In this document: piece by piece, positions 24,461 through 32,738 of the stretch
Position numbering within the stretch: the first letter of the stretch is position 1
Layout: each line of letters begins with the position of its first letter
Notes under the pieces: model-generated
Told to the model about the DNA's origin: nothing
Database searches by the model: none
What the model saw: only the letters and a program-made list of their open reading frames with translations
Assembly: GCA_019118505.1 (NCBI GenBank)
Contig: DWYU01000155.1
Location: 1-41,574 of the forward strand
Source of the DNA: Candidatus Oscillibacter excrementavium
GTDB lineage: Bacteria; Bacillota; Clostridia; Oscillospirales; Oscillospiraceae
Direction: 5' to 3'
DNA: 41,574 nt
Made by a program: the position numbers and the translations under genes

Positions 24461-26509
24461 TCAGTTCAGCGTGTCCGCTGCCTGGGTGAACAGGGCTTGG
24501 ATCCGCTCCGCCGTGGCGGGGCAGGTGCGTAGGTCCGGGTCCTCCGCCAACAGCTTGCGGGCAGCCTCCTGGGCCTCCTGCAAGAGCTTGGTGTCGCAGC
24601 CCAGATCCGCCACCTTCAGCCCCGGCAGGCCGTGCTGCCGCTGGCCGAAGAAGTCGCCGGGACCCCGGAGCCGCAGGTCCTCCTCCGCGATTTTGAACCC
24701 GTCGGAGGTCTTGGTCATGACCTTCAGCCGCTGCCTTGTCTCCTCGTTTTGGTTGTCGGAGATCAGGATGCAGTAGGACTGGTGCTTCCCCCGGCCCACC
24801 CGGCCCCGCAGCTGGTGGAGCTGAGAGAGGCCGAACCGCTCCGCGTTCTCGATGACCATGACCGCGGCGTTGGGCACATCCACCCCCACCTCGATGACGG
24901 TGGTGGACACCAGAATGTCCGTCTCGTGGGCGGCGAAAGCGGCCATCACCGCGTCCTTCTCCTTGGGCTTCATCTTTCCGTGGACGAAGGCCACCTTCAA
25001 ATCGGGGAACACCTCTGCCTGGAGCTTTTTGGCATACTCCGTCACCGCCTTCCGCTCGTCGGGGAGCTCCTCGTTCTCCTCCACCATGGGGCAGACGATG
25101 TAGGCCTGGCGGCCCTCCCCCACCAGCTTGCGGATGAAGTTGTACACCCGCTGGTGGTACCGGGAGGTGACGGCGAAGGTCTCCACCGGCTGCCGTCCGG
25201 GGGGCAGCTGATCGATGACGGACACGTCCAGGTCCCCGTACAAAATCAGGGCCAGCGTCCGGGGAATGGGGGTGGCGGACATGACCAGGATGTGGGGGTG
25301 GTCCCCCTTGGCGGCCAGGTCCGCCCGCTGGGCCACGCCGAAGCGGTGCTGCTCGTCCGTCACCACCAGGCCCAGGTTCTGATACACCACGCTGCCGGTG
25401 ATGAGGGCGTGGGTGCCGATGGCAAAGTCGATCTCCCCGCTCTCCAGCTGGGCGGCGATGGATTTTTTCGTTTTGGCGGAGGTGGAGCCGGTCAGCAGGG
25501 CGCACCGGATGCCCAGGTTCTCCAACAGGGGGGCCAGGCCGTGGTAGTGCTGCTGGGCCAGGATCTCCGTGGGGGCCATCAGGGCCGCCTGGCGGCTGTT
25601 CTTTACGCAGAAGTACACGCAGGCGGCGGCCACCATGGTCTTGCCGGAGCCCACGTCCCCCTGGACCAGCCGGTTCATGGGGGTGCCGGAGCGCATATCG
25701 GCAAGGGCCTCCTCCACACAGCGGCGCTGGGCGTCCGTCAGGGTGAAGGGGAGCGCGGAATAGAAAGGCTCCATGTCCACGCCGCCGCAGGGAGGCACGT
25801 GGACCACCTCCCGGCGCTGGCGGAGCCGATCCAGGCCGATGGTGAAGAGGAACAGCTCCTCAAAGGCCAGCCGCCGCCGGGCCAGGTCCAGGGCCTCCGC
25901 GCTCTCCGGGAAGTGGATGTTCTCGTAGGCGTACTCGATGCGGCAGAGCTGGTGCTCCCGCCGCACCTGATCCGGCAGCACGTCCGGCAGGATGTCGGCA
26001 CAGGCGGTAAGCCCCTGGCGGATGGACCGGGACAAAATCAGCTGGCTGACCCCGGCGGTAAGGGGGTAGATGGGCACGATGCGGCCGGTGATCTCCCGCC
26101 GGCCCTCCGGCTCCACCACGGGATTGGACATCTGGCGGCGGAAGAGGGAGCCCTCCGCCCGGCCGTAGAAGACGTACGTCTCCCCCTGGTGCAGGTTGTT
26201 CTTCAGCCACGCCTGGTTGAAGAAGGTCACGTCCAGGGTGCCGGTGTCGTCCACCGCCCGGAGCTTTACCAGGTCCAGCCCCCGGCGGATATGGGAGATG
26301 GTGGGGGGAGACGCCACCATGGCCGCTACGCCGGCGGTCTCGCCGGGCACCAGGTCCGCGATGCGGCGGAGCTGGGTGCGGTCGTCATAGGCCCGGGGGA
26401 AGTAGGAGATCAGGTCCCGCAGGGTGGCGATGCCCAGCTTGCCCAGGGCTTTGGCCCGCTGCTCCCCGATGCCCTTGATATACCGCACGTCTGTGTTCAG
26501 GTCCGCCAT
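24461..26509 (-). CDS. recG: ATP-dependent DNA helicase RecG
   Basis: This 682-residue helicase has an N-terminal wedge/OB domain (about residues 1-230, with TGRIVPIYPLTAGVSQ), then superfamily 2 motor domains: Walker A QGDVGSGKTMVA, the DEQH box VTDEQHRFGV, motif III MSATPIPRTL, and motifs V-VI STTVIEVGVDVPNA and QLRGRVGRG. It remodels stalled forks and branch-migrates Holliday junctions. ATG at 26509 follows GGGAGGTGATTCC; the longer track start is untranslated leader. It is a single gene with its own promoter and terminator, lying between two ECF sigma operons. Confidence 0.97.
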   Translation of the reverse strand: MADLNTDVRYIKGIGEQRAKALGKLGIATLRDLISYFPRAYDDRTQLRRIADLVPGETAGVAAMVASPPTISHIRRGLDLVKLRAVDDTGTLDVTFFNQAWLKNNLHQGETYVFYGRAEGSLFRRQMSNPVVEPEGRREITGRIVPIYPLTAGVSQLILSRSIRQGLTACADILPDVLPDQVRREHQLCRIEYAYENIHFPESAEALDLARRRLAFEELFLFTIGLDRLRQRREVVHVPPCGGVDMEPFYSALPFTLTDAQRRCVEEALADMRSGTPMNRLVQGDVGSGKTMVAAACVYFCVKNSRQAALMAPTEILAQQHYHGLAPLLENLGIRCALLTGSTSAKTKKSIAAQLESGEIDFAIGTHALITGSVVYQNLGLVVTDEQHRFGVAQRADLAAKGDHPHILVMSATPIPRTLALILYGDLDVSVIDQLPPGRQPVETFAVTSRYHQRVYNFIRKLVGEGRQAYIVCPMVEENEELPDERKAVTEYAKKLQAEVFPDLKVAFVHGKMKPKEKDAVMAAFAAHETDILVSTTVIEVGVDVPNAAVMVIENAERFGLSQLHQLRGRVGRGKHQSYCILISDNQNEETRQRLKVMTKTSDGFKIAEEDLRLRGPGDFFGQRQHGLPGLKVADLGCDTKLLQEAQEAARKLLAEDPDLRTCPATAERIQALFTQAADTLN

Positions 26510-26545
26510 GGAATCACCTCCCGCCTTGTGGACAGATATGGGTTT

Positions 26546-26574
26546 ATTATATAATGCCCGGGGCGGAAACACAA
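26546..26574 (-). promoter_or_regulatory. recG promoter
   Basis: Minus strand TTGTGT, 17 bases, TATAAT, ending about 37 bases before the recG start. Confidence 0.75.
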
Positions 26575-26598
26575 GAAAAGCAGGCAGAAGAAAAAGCC

Positions 26599-26626
26599 TG
26601 TAACAAAACTGACGCCCGTGCGTCCT
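26599..26626 (+). promoter_or_regulatory. Candidate ECF-type promoter of the second sigma operon
   Basis: CCTGTAAC (TGTAAC at 26599-26604), 16 bases, CGTCCT (26621-26626), about 25 bases before the sigma start. The fit to ECF promoters (AAC -35, CGTC -10, 16-base spacer) is good and no sigma-A boxes lie nearby in this orientation. Autoregulation is the likely reading. Confidence 0.6.
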
Positions 26627-26651
26627 ATGGCAGAGAGAGGGAGGTGAGGCC

Positions 26652-27134
26652 GTGCCGGATTTTGAGGAGATCTATCAGACATACTTTGCCGACGTGTACC
26701 GCTACGCCCTGGCCCTCAGCCGGGACGCCCACACGGCGGAGGAGGTGACCCAGGAGACCTTCTTCCGGGCCCTGGCCTCCATTGATCAGTTCCGGGGGGA
26801 CTGCCAGCTGCGGGTGTGGCTGTGCCAGATCGCCCGGAACCAGTACCTGTCCCTGTGCCGGGAGCGAAAGCACCGGGGCGAGCTGGACCGGGAGCCGGGG
26901 GACGACGGCATCGAGAGCGGCTTCGCCGACCGGGACGCCGCCAGGCTGCTCCACCGGCTGCTCCACGACCTGCCGGAGCCTTACAAGGAGGTGTTCTCCC
27001 TGCGGACCTTCGGGGAGCTGCCCTTTGCCCAGATCGGGGAGCTGTTCGGCAAGACGGAGTCCTGGGCCCGGGTGACCTACTTCCGGGCCCGGCAGAAATT
27101 GAAGGAGGGATTTGATGGACCATCTGGACCATGA
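26652..27134 (+). CDS. ECF-family RNA polymerase sigma factor (second)
   Basis: This 160-residue factor has region 2 as IYQTYFADVYRYALALSRDAHTAEEVTQETFFRALASIDQF and region 4 as LPEPYKEVFSLRTFGELPFAQIGELFGKTESWARVTYFRARQKL. Wording such as AEEVTQETFFRAL and FAQIGELFGKTESWARV is typical of ECF factors encoded with zinc-finger anti-sigma proteins in Firmicutes. Start is GTG at 26652, seven bases after GGAGG. The next gene overlaps its end by 20 bases. It differs clearly from the first ECF factor, so this is not a recent duplication. Confidence 0.92.
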   Translation: MPDFEEIYQTYFADVYRYALALSRDAHTAEEVTQETFFRALASIDQFRGDCQLRVWLCQIARNQYLSLCRERKHRGELDREPGDDGIESGFADRDAARLLHRLLHDLPEPYKEVFSLRTFGELPFAQIGELFGKTESWARVTYFRARQKLKEGFDGPSGP

Positions 27135-27867
27135 CATCGTACAGGACCTGCTGCCGCTGTACCACGACGGCGTGTGCTCGGAGAAGAGCCGGGCGGCGGT
27201 GGAGGAACATCTGAAAGCCTGCGAGACCTGCCGAGCCGCCCTGGCGGCCATGGACGCGCCCCTGCCGGGGGCGAAGAGAGAGGTCGCCGCCGACGACGCG
27301 GCGGCGGTGCAGAAGATCTCGGAGGAATGGAAAAAAAGCAAATGGAAGGCCCGGCTCAAGGGTGCGGCCATCGCGGCGGCGGTGTGCGCGGTGCTGGTAT
27401 TCCTGGGGTTGGTGGCAACGCAGTGGCCCGGCTTCCCTGTGGATCCTGCGAAAATTGAGATCACGAATGTCCGACAGCTCTCCGACGGGCGGATCCTGTA
27501 TCACTTCTATATTGATGACGACCTGGGTCTGCGCAGTATCTACTTTGAGTTCAACGAGGAGGGCAATGCGTATTATGTGCCCAGGCGGGCATTGATTACG
27601 GAAAAGAGAATTCCGCACAGCCCCAATTCGGCGGATATGGATATGATCCTGGATATGCGGGAAATGCAGGATGATGCACAGGCCAATGGGATCAGCGCCG
27701 AAATCACAGCGGTCTGGTACGGCACGGGGGTAGACCGCGTCCTTTTGTGGATGGAGGGAATGGACCTGCCCGCCGCCAGCGCCGCCGATGAGGCGGAGTG
27801 GGGATTTGATGCCTCCAGCGCCGCCTATTGGGAGGCACACGATGGCCCGCTGGAGGCGGCACCATGA
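27115..27867 (+). CDS. Zinc-finger anti-sigma factor
   Basis: This 250-residue membrane protein starts with an anti-sigma zinc-binding domain: DIVQDLLPLYHDGVCSEKSRAAVEEHLKACETC, with the HxxxCxxC ligand set. A basic helix, one membrane segment (AAIAAAVCAVLVFLGLVA, about residues 84-101) and an exterior domain follow. It should sequester the sigma factor whose gene it overlaps. Start ATG at 27115 follows GGAGGG; the track begins one TTG codon earlier. The C-terminal outer domain matches nothing I know and may be the sensor part. Confidence 0.88.
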   Translation: MDHLDHDIVQDLLPLYHDGVCSEKSRAAVEEHLKACETCRAALAAMDAPLPGAKREVAADDAAAVQKISEEWKKSKWKARLKGAAIAAAVCAVLVFLGLVATQWPGFPVDPAKIEITNVRQLSDGRILYHFYIDDDLGLRSIYFEFNEEGNAYYVPRRALITEKRIPHSPNSADMDMILDMREMQDDAQANGISAEITAVWYGTGVDRVLLWMEGMDLPAASAADEAEWGFDASSAAYWEAHDGPLEAAP

Positions 27868-28403
27868 TGCGGGCACGGCTTTTCCGCCGGGGGCTGAAGC
27901 TGCTGGTCCTCCTCACTGCCTTCGCCTTGCTCTTTACCGTGTGGTATCTCACCGCCTACCGCCCCTATGACGCCTATGCGGAGGCCCTCCGGGCGCAGCC
28001 GGGGTGGCGGGAGGACCCGGGTTTCCCGGAATGCGGCGTGGACAGTGAGGGCTTCACCTGCAACGTGGCCCGGCCCGGCTTCCTCTCCTGGACGGGGAAC
28101 CTGGGAATCGGCCTGCCAAACCTGGTGCTGGAAACCGGGGAGGAGGTGGTGTTCACGGACTCCCTGCTGATCTGGCCCCGGATGACCGGAGATCCGGAAC
28201 TGGGCGTGATTTTGTACGAGTACGACTTTCGGGAGGACGGCGTCATCTGTGCCAGCCGCCAGCTGTACATTACGGCGGCGGGGGAATACCGCCCCTATGG
28301 CGATCCGGCGGATGACACGGCCAACGAGGCGCTGCTGGAGGAACACAGAGAGAACGTGGAGGCCCTGCTGTCTCGAGCCCGGGAGATCTGGGGTCTGCCG
28401 TGA
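27864..28403 (+). CDS. Unknown membrane-anchored protein of the second ECF operon
   Basis: This 179-residue protein has a basic N-terminus, one membrane helix (LKLLVLLTAFALLFTVWYL, about residues 10-28) and an exterior domain of about 150 residues with two cysteines (in PECGVDSEGFTC). The ATG overlaps the anti-sigma stop codon (ATGA), with GGAGG before it, so it is translated as part of the ECF operon. I do not recognise the family. Co-expression suggests a partner or target of the sigma/anti-sigma pair. The two cysteines could form a disulfide. Confidence 0.65.
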   Translation: MMRARLFRRGLKLLVLLTAFALLFTVWYLTAYRPYDAYAEALRAQPGWREDPGFPECGVDSEGFTCNVARPGFLSWTGNLGIGLPNLVLETGEEVVFTDSLLIWPRMTGDPELGVILYEYDFREDGVICASRQLYITAAGEYRPYGDPADDTANEALLEEHRENVEALLSRAREIWGLP

Positions 28404-28436
28404 TCGGCTGCCTATCTCCGTATCCATCAAACAAAA

Positions 28437-28466
28437 AGCAGCCCGCCGGCGCGCCGGCGGGCTGCT
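28437..28466. terminator. Shared terminator of the ECF operon and folA
   Basis: A perfect 30-base palindrome (AGCAGCCCGCCGGCG and complement). On the minus strand it runs directly into TTTTGTTT, so it ends thyA-folA. The convergent ECF operon probably also stops here. Confidence 0.85.
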
Positions 28467-28473
28467 GGTCGAT

Positions 28474-28977
28474 TCAGCTGTCCAATTTCGTGTTCACATA
28501 CTCATAGAACCGATAGGTGAGGCCGTTCTCCGTCACCGGATCGCTGACGGAATCCACCGTCCAGCCCGGCAGCTTGTCCAGATTGGGGAAGAAGGAGTCC
28601 GCCCCCTCGGCCACGGCGTCCACCCGGGTCACATAGGCCCGCCGGCACTTGGTCAGCAGGGCGGCGTAGACGCTGCTGCCGCCGATGACCCAGATCTTGT
28701 CCGGCGGCGTGTCCGCCGCGGCCTCCATGGCGGCCGCCAGACTGGAGACCACCACGGCCCCCTCCCGGCGGAAGTCCGGGCAGTGGGTCATGACGATGTT
28801 CCGCCGCTGGGGCAGGGGCTTCCCGCCGGGGAAGGAGTCCAGCGTCCGGCGGCCCAGGATGACGGTGCCCCCCAGAGTGAGGGAGCGGAAGCGCCTCATA
28901 TCCGTGGGCAGGGAGAAGAGCAGGTTGTTGTCCCGGCCGATGGCCCAGTTTCGATCCACAACGACAATGGCATTCAC
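28474..28977 (-). CDS. folA: Dihydrofolate reductase
   Basis: This 167-residue enzyme shows the DHFR landmarks: NAIVVVDRNWAIGRDNNLLFSLPTDM (Met20-like loop and acidic substrate site), TVILGRRTLDSFPGG for NADPH, and KIWVIGGSSVYAALL. It regenerates tetrahydrofolate, which thymidylate synthase oxidises. The gene lies 13 bases after thyA in the same direction, so the two steps of the dTMP cycle are co-expressed. In the usual Met-Gly-Arg-Arg position it reads ILGRRT, within family variation. Confidence 0.96.
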   Translation of the reverse strand: MNAIVVVDRNWAIGRDNNLLFSLPTDMRRFRSLTLGGTVILGRRTLDSFPGGKPLPQRRNIVMTHCPDFRREGAVVVSSLAAAMEAAADTPPDKIWVIGGSSVYAALLTKCRRAYVTRVDAVAEGADSFFPNLDKLPGWTVDSVSDPVTENGLTYRFYEYVNTKLDS

Positions 28978-28990
28978 GGCGTTGGCCTCC

Positions 28991-29821
28991 TCAAATGGCG
29001 ATGGGGATTTTCTCCTCGAAGGGAGCGGGGGTGTAGCCCTCCAGGGAGAAGCTGTCCCGGGTAAAGGCGTAGAAATCCGTCACGGTCGGGTCCATGCGGA
29101 ACACCGGCGCCGGCGTGGGCGTCTGGGCCAGCATCTTCTCGATGATGGGCACGTGGCGGTCATAGATATGGGCGTCCGCGATGACGTGAACCAGTTCCCC
29201 GGGCACCAGTCCGCTGACCTGGGCCAGCATGTGGATCAGCACCGCGTACTGCACCACGTTCCAGTTGTTGGCCGCCAGCATGTCCTGGCTCCGCTGGTTC
29301 AAAATGGCGTTGAGCACGTTGCCGGACACGTTGAAGGTCATGGACCAGGCGCAGGGATACAGGTTCATCTCGTGGAGGTCCTGATGGTTGTAGAGGCTGG
29401 TGAGGATCCGCCGGGAGGCGGGGTTGTGCTTCAGGTCGTACAGCACCCGGTCCACCTGGTCCATCTCCCCCTCGGGGTACTGGTGCTTGATGCCCAGCTG
29501 ATAGCCGTAGGCCTTGCCGATGGAGCCGTCCGCGTCCGCCCACTCGTCCCAGATGTGGCCGTTGAGATCGTGGATGTTGTTGGACTTTTTCTGCCAGATC
29601 CACAGCAGCTCGTCCACCGCGGTCTTCCAATAGGTCCTGCGGAGGGTCAGGATGGGGAACTCCTCCTGAAGGTCATAGCGGTTGATGATGCCGAATTTTT
29701 TCACCGTATGGGCGGGGGTTCCGTCCTCCCAGTGGGGGCGGACGGCCAGGTCCGTGTCCCAGACCCCGTGGTCCAGGATGTCCCGGCAGTTCTGGATGAA
29801 GAGCGCGTCTGCGCGGCTCAT
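28991..29821 (-). CDS. thyA: Thymidylate synthase
   Basis: This 276-residue enzyme makes dTMP from dUMP. The active-site cysteine is in LYPCAWSMTF, followed by LNQRSQDMLAANNWNVVQYAVLIHMLAQ and HVIADAHIYDRHV, the dUMP-binding blocks. The PCAW context differs from the PPCH of E. coli ThyA but agrees with a known Bacillus-type branch. ATG at 29821 follows GGAGGGACC; the longer track start is leader sequence. It is the first gene of thyA-folA. Confidence 0.95.
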   Translation of the reverse strand: MSRADALFIQNCRDILDHGVWDTDLAVRPHWEDGTPAHTVKKFGIINRYDLQEEFPILTLRRTYWKTAVDELLWIWQKKSNNIHDLNGHIWDEWADADGSIGKAYGYQLGIKHQYPEGEMDQVDRVLYDLKHNPASRRILTSLYNHQDLHEMNLYPCAWSMTFNVSGNVLNAILNQRSQDMLAANNWNVVQYAVLIHMLAQVSGLVPGELVHVIADAHIYDRHVPIIEKMLAQTPTPAPVFRMDPTVTDFYAFTRDSFSLEGYTPAPFEEKIPIAI

Positions 29822-29855
29822 GGCGGTCCCTCCTCGGCGCATTCTTGTTCTTTCC

Positions 29856-29884
29856 AGTATAGCAAATCCCGCCGGAAAAGACAA
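29856..29884 (-). promoter_or_regulatory. thyA-folA promoter
   Basis: Minus strand TTGTCT, 17 bases, TATACT (with TTTGC before it, a partial extended -10), about 35 bases upstream of thyA. Confidence 0.75.
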
Positions 29885-29936
29885 TCCGCAGTTGAGAATC
29901 GCCTCCACAAATCGGGGGCGATTTTTGCGGTTTCGG

Positions 29937-29965
29937 TTGTGAAAACCGGCAAGATGCGGTACAAT
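29937..29965 (+). promoter_or_regulatory. Promoter of the AraC-type regulator
   Basis: TTGTGA, 17 bases, TACAAT, about 60 bases upstream of the regulator start. Confidence 0.7.
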
Positions 29966-30024
29966 AGCCAAAACGCCCGGACCGCGGGAGGCGGCCGGGA
30001 CGCACCGGAGAGAGGAGGCGGGAG

Positions 30025-30873
30025 ATGACAGATCGGAATGAGATCAGCAAGCGGGGGTATCTGAAGGAGAACTTCCGCCTCTTTCACCTGAAGGACAGCC
30101 GGGCCCAGGAGGTGGAGTACCACTACCACGCCTTTGACAAGCTGATTCTCCTGCTGGGGGGAAAGGTCACCTATGTGGTGGAGGGCGTCACCTATTTCCT
30201 CCAGCCCTGGGACCTGCTGCTGGTGGGCCACGACCTGATCCACCGGCCCATCATCGACCCGGCGGAGCCCTATGAGCGGGTGGTGGTGTGGCTGGGCCGG
30301 GAGTGGCTGGAGCGGCGCAGCGACCCCGGCGAGGCCCTGTCCACCTGCTTCGACACCACCCGGCAGCGGGGCTTCCACCTGCTGCGGTTCGACGCGGAGC
30401 GGCGGCTCCACTACATGCAGCGCATCCAGCAGATGGAGGAGGCCCAGCGGGACAAGGGCTTCGGCGCCGCCCGGATGGCGGACACCCTCTGCCAGCAGCT
30501 GCTGATCGACGTGAACCGGGACGTGCTGCGCTCCCGCACTGCCCAGGAGGAGCGGGACAGCTATCAGGTGGACCCCAAGATGGAGGAGCTCCTCCGGTAT
30601 ATCCTGACCCACCTGGAGGAGGAGCTGACGGTGGACGCCCTGGCCAGGCGGTTCTTCATCAGCCGGTACTATCTGATGCACCGGTTCAAGGCTGTCACCG
30701 GCTACACGGTCCACCAGTACATCAGCCAGAAGCGGCTGCTGCGGGCCGGGGAGCTGATCCGCTCCGGCGTGCCGGTGATGAAGGCGGCGGAGCAGGTGGG
30801 GTTCACCGAGTACTCCACCTTCCTGCGGGCTTTCCGCAGCACCTTCCACATGAGTCCCCGGGAGTTCCGGTGA
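30025..30873 (+). CDS. AraC-family transcriptional regulator
   Basis: This 282-residue regulator has an N-terminal cupin-like ligand domain (YHYHAFDKLILLLGGKVTYVVEGVTYFLQPWDLLLV) and a C-terminal pair of helix-turn-helix motifs: LTVDALARRFFISRYYLMHRFKAVTGYTVHQYI and PVMKAAEQVGFTEYSTFLRAFRSTFHMSPREFR. The double histidine in YHYH is typical of cupins. It binds an unknown small molecule. GAGAGGAGGCGGGAG precedes the ATG. It is transcribed alone, between thyA-folA (divergent) and the alcohol dehydrogenase operon (convergent), so its target is not obvious from position. Confidence 0.92.
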   Translation: MTDRNEISKRGYLKENFRLFHLKDSRAQEVEYHYHAFDKLILLLGGKVTYVVEGVTYFLQPWDLLLVGHDLIHRPIIDPAEPYERVVVWLGREWLERRSDPGEALSTCFDTTRQRGFHLLRFDAERRLHYMQRIQQMEEAQRDKGFGAARMADTLCQQLLIDVNRDVLRSRTAQEERDSYQVDPKMEELLRYILTHLEEELTVDALARRFFISRYYLMHRFKAVTGYTVHQYISQKRLLRAGELIRSGVPVMKAAEQVGFTEYSTFLRAFRSTFHMSPREFR

Positions 30874-30887
30874 GCAAAAGAGAAACG

Positions 30888-30917
30888 AGGCGGGAGCGCT
30901 TTGCGCTCCCGCCTTTT
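30888..30917. terminator. Terminator of the AraC-type gene
   Basis: AGGCGGGAGCGC, TTT, and the complement, followed by TTT on the plus strand. It lies between two convergent genes and could work both ways. Confidence 0.8.
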
Positions 30918-30923
30918 GGCGAT

Positions 30924-32117
30924 TCACTCCAGCACGTCTCCCGCGGCCAGGCGGAGGATGGCCTCCATATCGGCGGGCTGGATTTTCACAAAGCCGCCGA
31001 AGGGGAAGCCACCTGGTTTCTCCGCCCGGTGGGCCACCATGTCCGGGATGTCCTTGGCCTTGGCCCCCAGCTCCTCAAAGGTGATGGGCATCCCCAGGGA
31101 GTGGAAGAACAGGCACAGCTTCTCGATGCCCTGGCGGGCGGTGTCCTCCGGGTTCGCGAAGTTCATCTCACAGCCGAAGACCCGCACGGCGAACTGGGCC
31201 AGCCGGACGGGATCATGGGGCAGCACATATTCCATCCAGGCGGGCAGCACCACCGCCAGCCCCGCGCCGTGGGCGCAGTCGTAGAAAGCGGAGAGCTCGT
31301 GCTCGATCTGATGGCTGGCCCAGTCCTGCTCCCGGCCCACGCCGCAGGAGTTGTTGTGGGCCAGCATCCCCGCCCACATCAAATCCGCCCGGGCGGCGTA
31401 GTCGTTGGGGTTGGCGATGGCCTTGGGGGCCGCGTCCAGCACGGTCTTCAAAAGGGCCTCGCACAGCCGGTCCGTCAGGGCCACGTCCGGGGTGTTGGTG
31501 AAATACCGCTCCATGATGTGGGCCATCATGTCCACGGCGCCGCTGGCGGTCTGGTAGGCGGGCAGGGAGCAGGTGAATCGGGGGTTCAGCACCGCGAACT
31601 TGGGGCGGATCACGTCTGTCTTGGGGCAGCCCCACTTGAGATTCCCCTGCTCCTGGGTGATGACGCAGCTGTCAGAGCCCTCGCTGCCGGCGGCGGAGAT
31701 GGTCAGCACCACACCTACGGGCAGCGTTTGCTCAATTTTGGCTTTGCCGGTGAAGAAGTCCCAGAAGTCCCCGCCGTACAGCGCGCCGAAGCCGATGGCC
31801 TTGGCGGTGTCGATGACGCTGCCGCCGCCCACCGCCAGCAGGAAGTCCACCCCGGTCTGCCGGACCAGGTCGATGCCCTCGTAGACCTTGCCGCTGCGGG
31901 GATTGGCGTGGACGCCGGAGAGCTCGGTGAAGGGGATGCCCGCCTCGTTCAGGGAGGCGGCCACGGCGTCATAGGCGCCGTTGCGGTGGACGGAGCCGCC
32001 GCCGGTGACCAGCAGCACCCGGGTACCGCCGAACCGGCGCACCAGGGCGCCGGTGTTTTTCTCCTCCCCGTCGCCGAAGGCAAACAGGGTGGGGGCGTAG
32101 AAGGTGAAATTGTTCAT
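30924..32117 (-). CDS. Iron-containing alcohol dehydrogenase, butanol-dehydrogenase-like
   Basis: This 397-residue enzyme matches the YqhD/BdhA group: FTFYAPTLFAFGDG at the start, LAVGGGSVIDTAKAIGFGA for NAD(P), then metal ligands consistent with ASGAVDMMAHIMERYF (Asp, His), WASHQIEHELSAFYDCAHGAGLAVVLP (two His). It likely reduces short-chain aldehydes such as butyraldehyde, acting in redox balance in a fermenter. AAAGGAGCG precedes the ATG. It is the last gene of a four-gene leftward operon. It belongs to a different branch from the GldA-like enzyme at 1686. Confidence 0.92.
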   Translation of the reverse strand: MNNFTFYAPTLFAFGDGEEKNTGALVRRFGGTRVLLVTGGGSVHRNGAYDAVAASLNEAGIPFTELSGVHANPRSGKVYEGIDLVRQTGVDFLLAVGGGSVIDTAKAIGFGALYGGDFWDFFTGKAKIEQTLPVGVVLTISAAGSEGSDSCVITQEQGNLKWGCPKTDVIRPKFAVLNPRFTCSLPAYQTASGAVDMMAHIMERYFTNTPDVALTDRLCEALLKTVLDAAPKAIANPNDYAARADLMWAGMLAHNNSCGVGREQDWASHQIEHELSAFYDCAHGAGLAVVLPAWMEYVLPHDPVRLAQFAVRVFGCEMNFANPEDTARQGIEKLCLFFHSLGMPITFEELGAKAKDIPDMVAHRAEKPGGFPFGGFVKIQPADMEAILRLAAGDVLE

Positions 32118-32150
32118 AGGAAAACGCTCCTTTCATTACAGAAATTCGTG

Positions 32151-32732
32151 TCAGTCGATCGGCAAGTCTGAGAATGTCACGGTCAACGCCAGGCCAGCTG
32201 TGCAGTCGATGCTGCGGAAGTCCCCTGGGGTCACGCCGCCGACGGCGCTGCTGTCGGAGCTCGTCTTTATCCACAGGGGGATCTCTTCCCCGCAGACGAT
32301 CTCCCGGGGATCGCCCAGTTGGGTGCTGATGGTGGCACCGCTGCCGTCGAAATCTATGGGGTCCTGATAGGTGTACGTGTTGTGGCCGGTATCGGAGATG
32401 TCGAAAATCTCATAGCCGGAGGGGGTCAGGCGAAAGCCCATGCGGTATTCGCCGGGGTCGATGTTCCCGAAGACATGGCCGTATTGCTTCCAGCTGCCGT
32501 CCTCGTATTTCCAGACCTCTGTGGAGATGGAGCGGATGGGCGCCTCCACGGTGTAGTCGAAAAAGGCCAGCGTATCATCGCCGCCCAGCACATCCAGCAG
32601 GTCCTGCGCATCCTGGGAAAAGACGGTGGGGCGAATGGCGGGCGCGGTCTCCGCAGGAATGTCCTGGCCGCCGCAGGCGGTCAGCGCGGAAAGGAACAGC
32701 AGGCAGAGAGCAGCCGCAAACTTCCGTTTCAT
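32151..32732 (-). CDS. Hypothetical lipoprotein
   Basis: This 193-residue protein has a lipoprotein signal peptide (KRKFAAALCLLFLSALTACGG, lipidated cysteine at about residue 20), then a short Pro/Ala/Glu tether and a beta-rich domain. No domain I recognise. It begins only six bases after the hydroxyacid dehydrogenase and precedes the alcohol dehydrogenase, so it is embedded in a metabolic operon. The ribosome site (GATGAG) is poor, suggesting coupling or low expression. Confidence 0.8.
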   Translation of the reverse strand: MKRKFAAALCLLFLSALTACGGQDIPAETAPAIRPTVFSQDAQDLLDVLGGDDTLAFFDYTVEAPIRSISTEVWKYEDGSWKQYGHVFGNIDPGEYRMGFRLTPSGYEIFDISDTGHNTYTYQDPIDFDGSGATISTQLGDPREIVCGEEIPLWIKTSSDSSAVGGVTPGDFRSIDCTAGLALTVTFSDLPID

Positions 32733-32738
32733 GGCTCA

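Noticed and set aside
28991-29821. Thymidylate synthase with a non-canonical active-site context (PCAW)
   Set aside because: The catalytic cysteine is present and this context is normal for the Bacillus-type ThyA branch.
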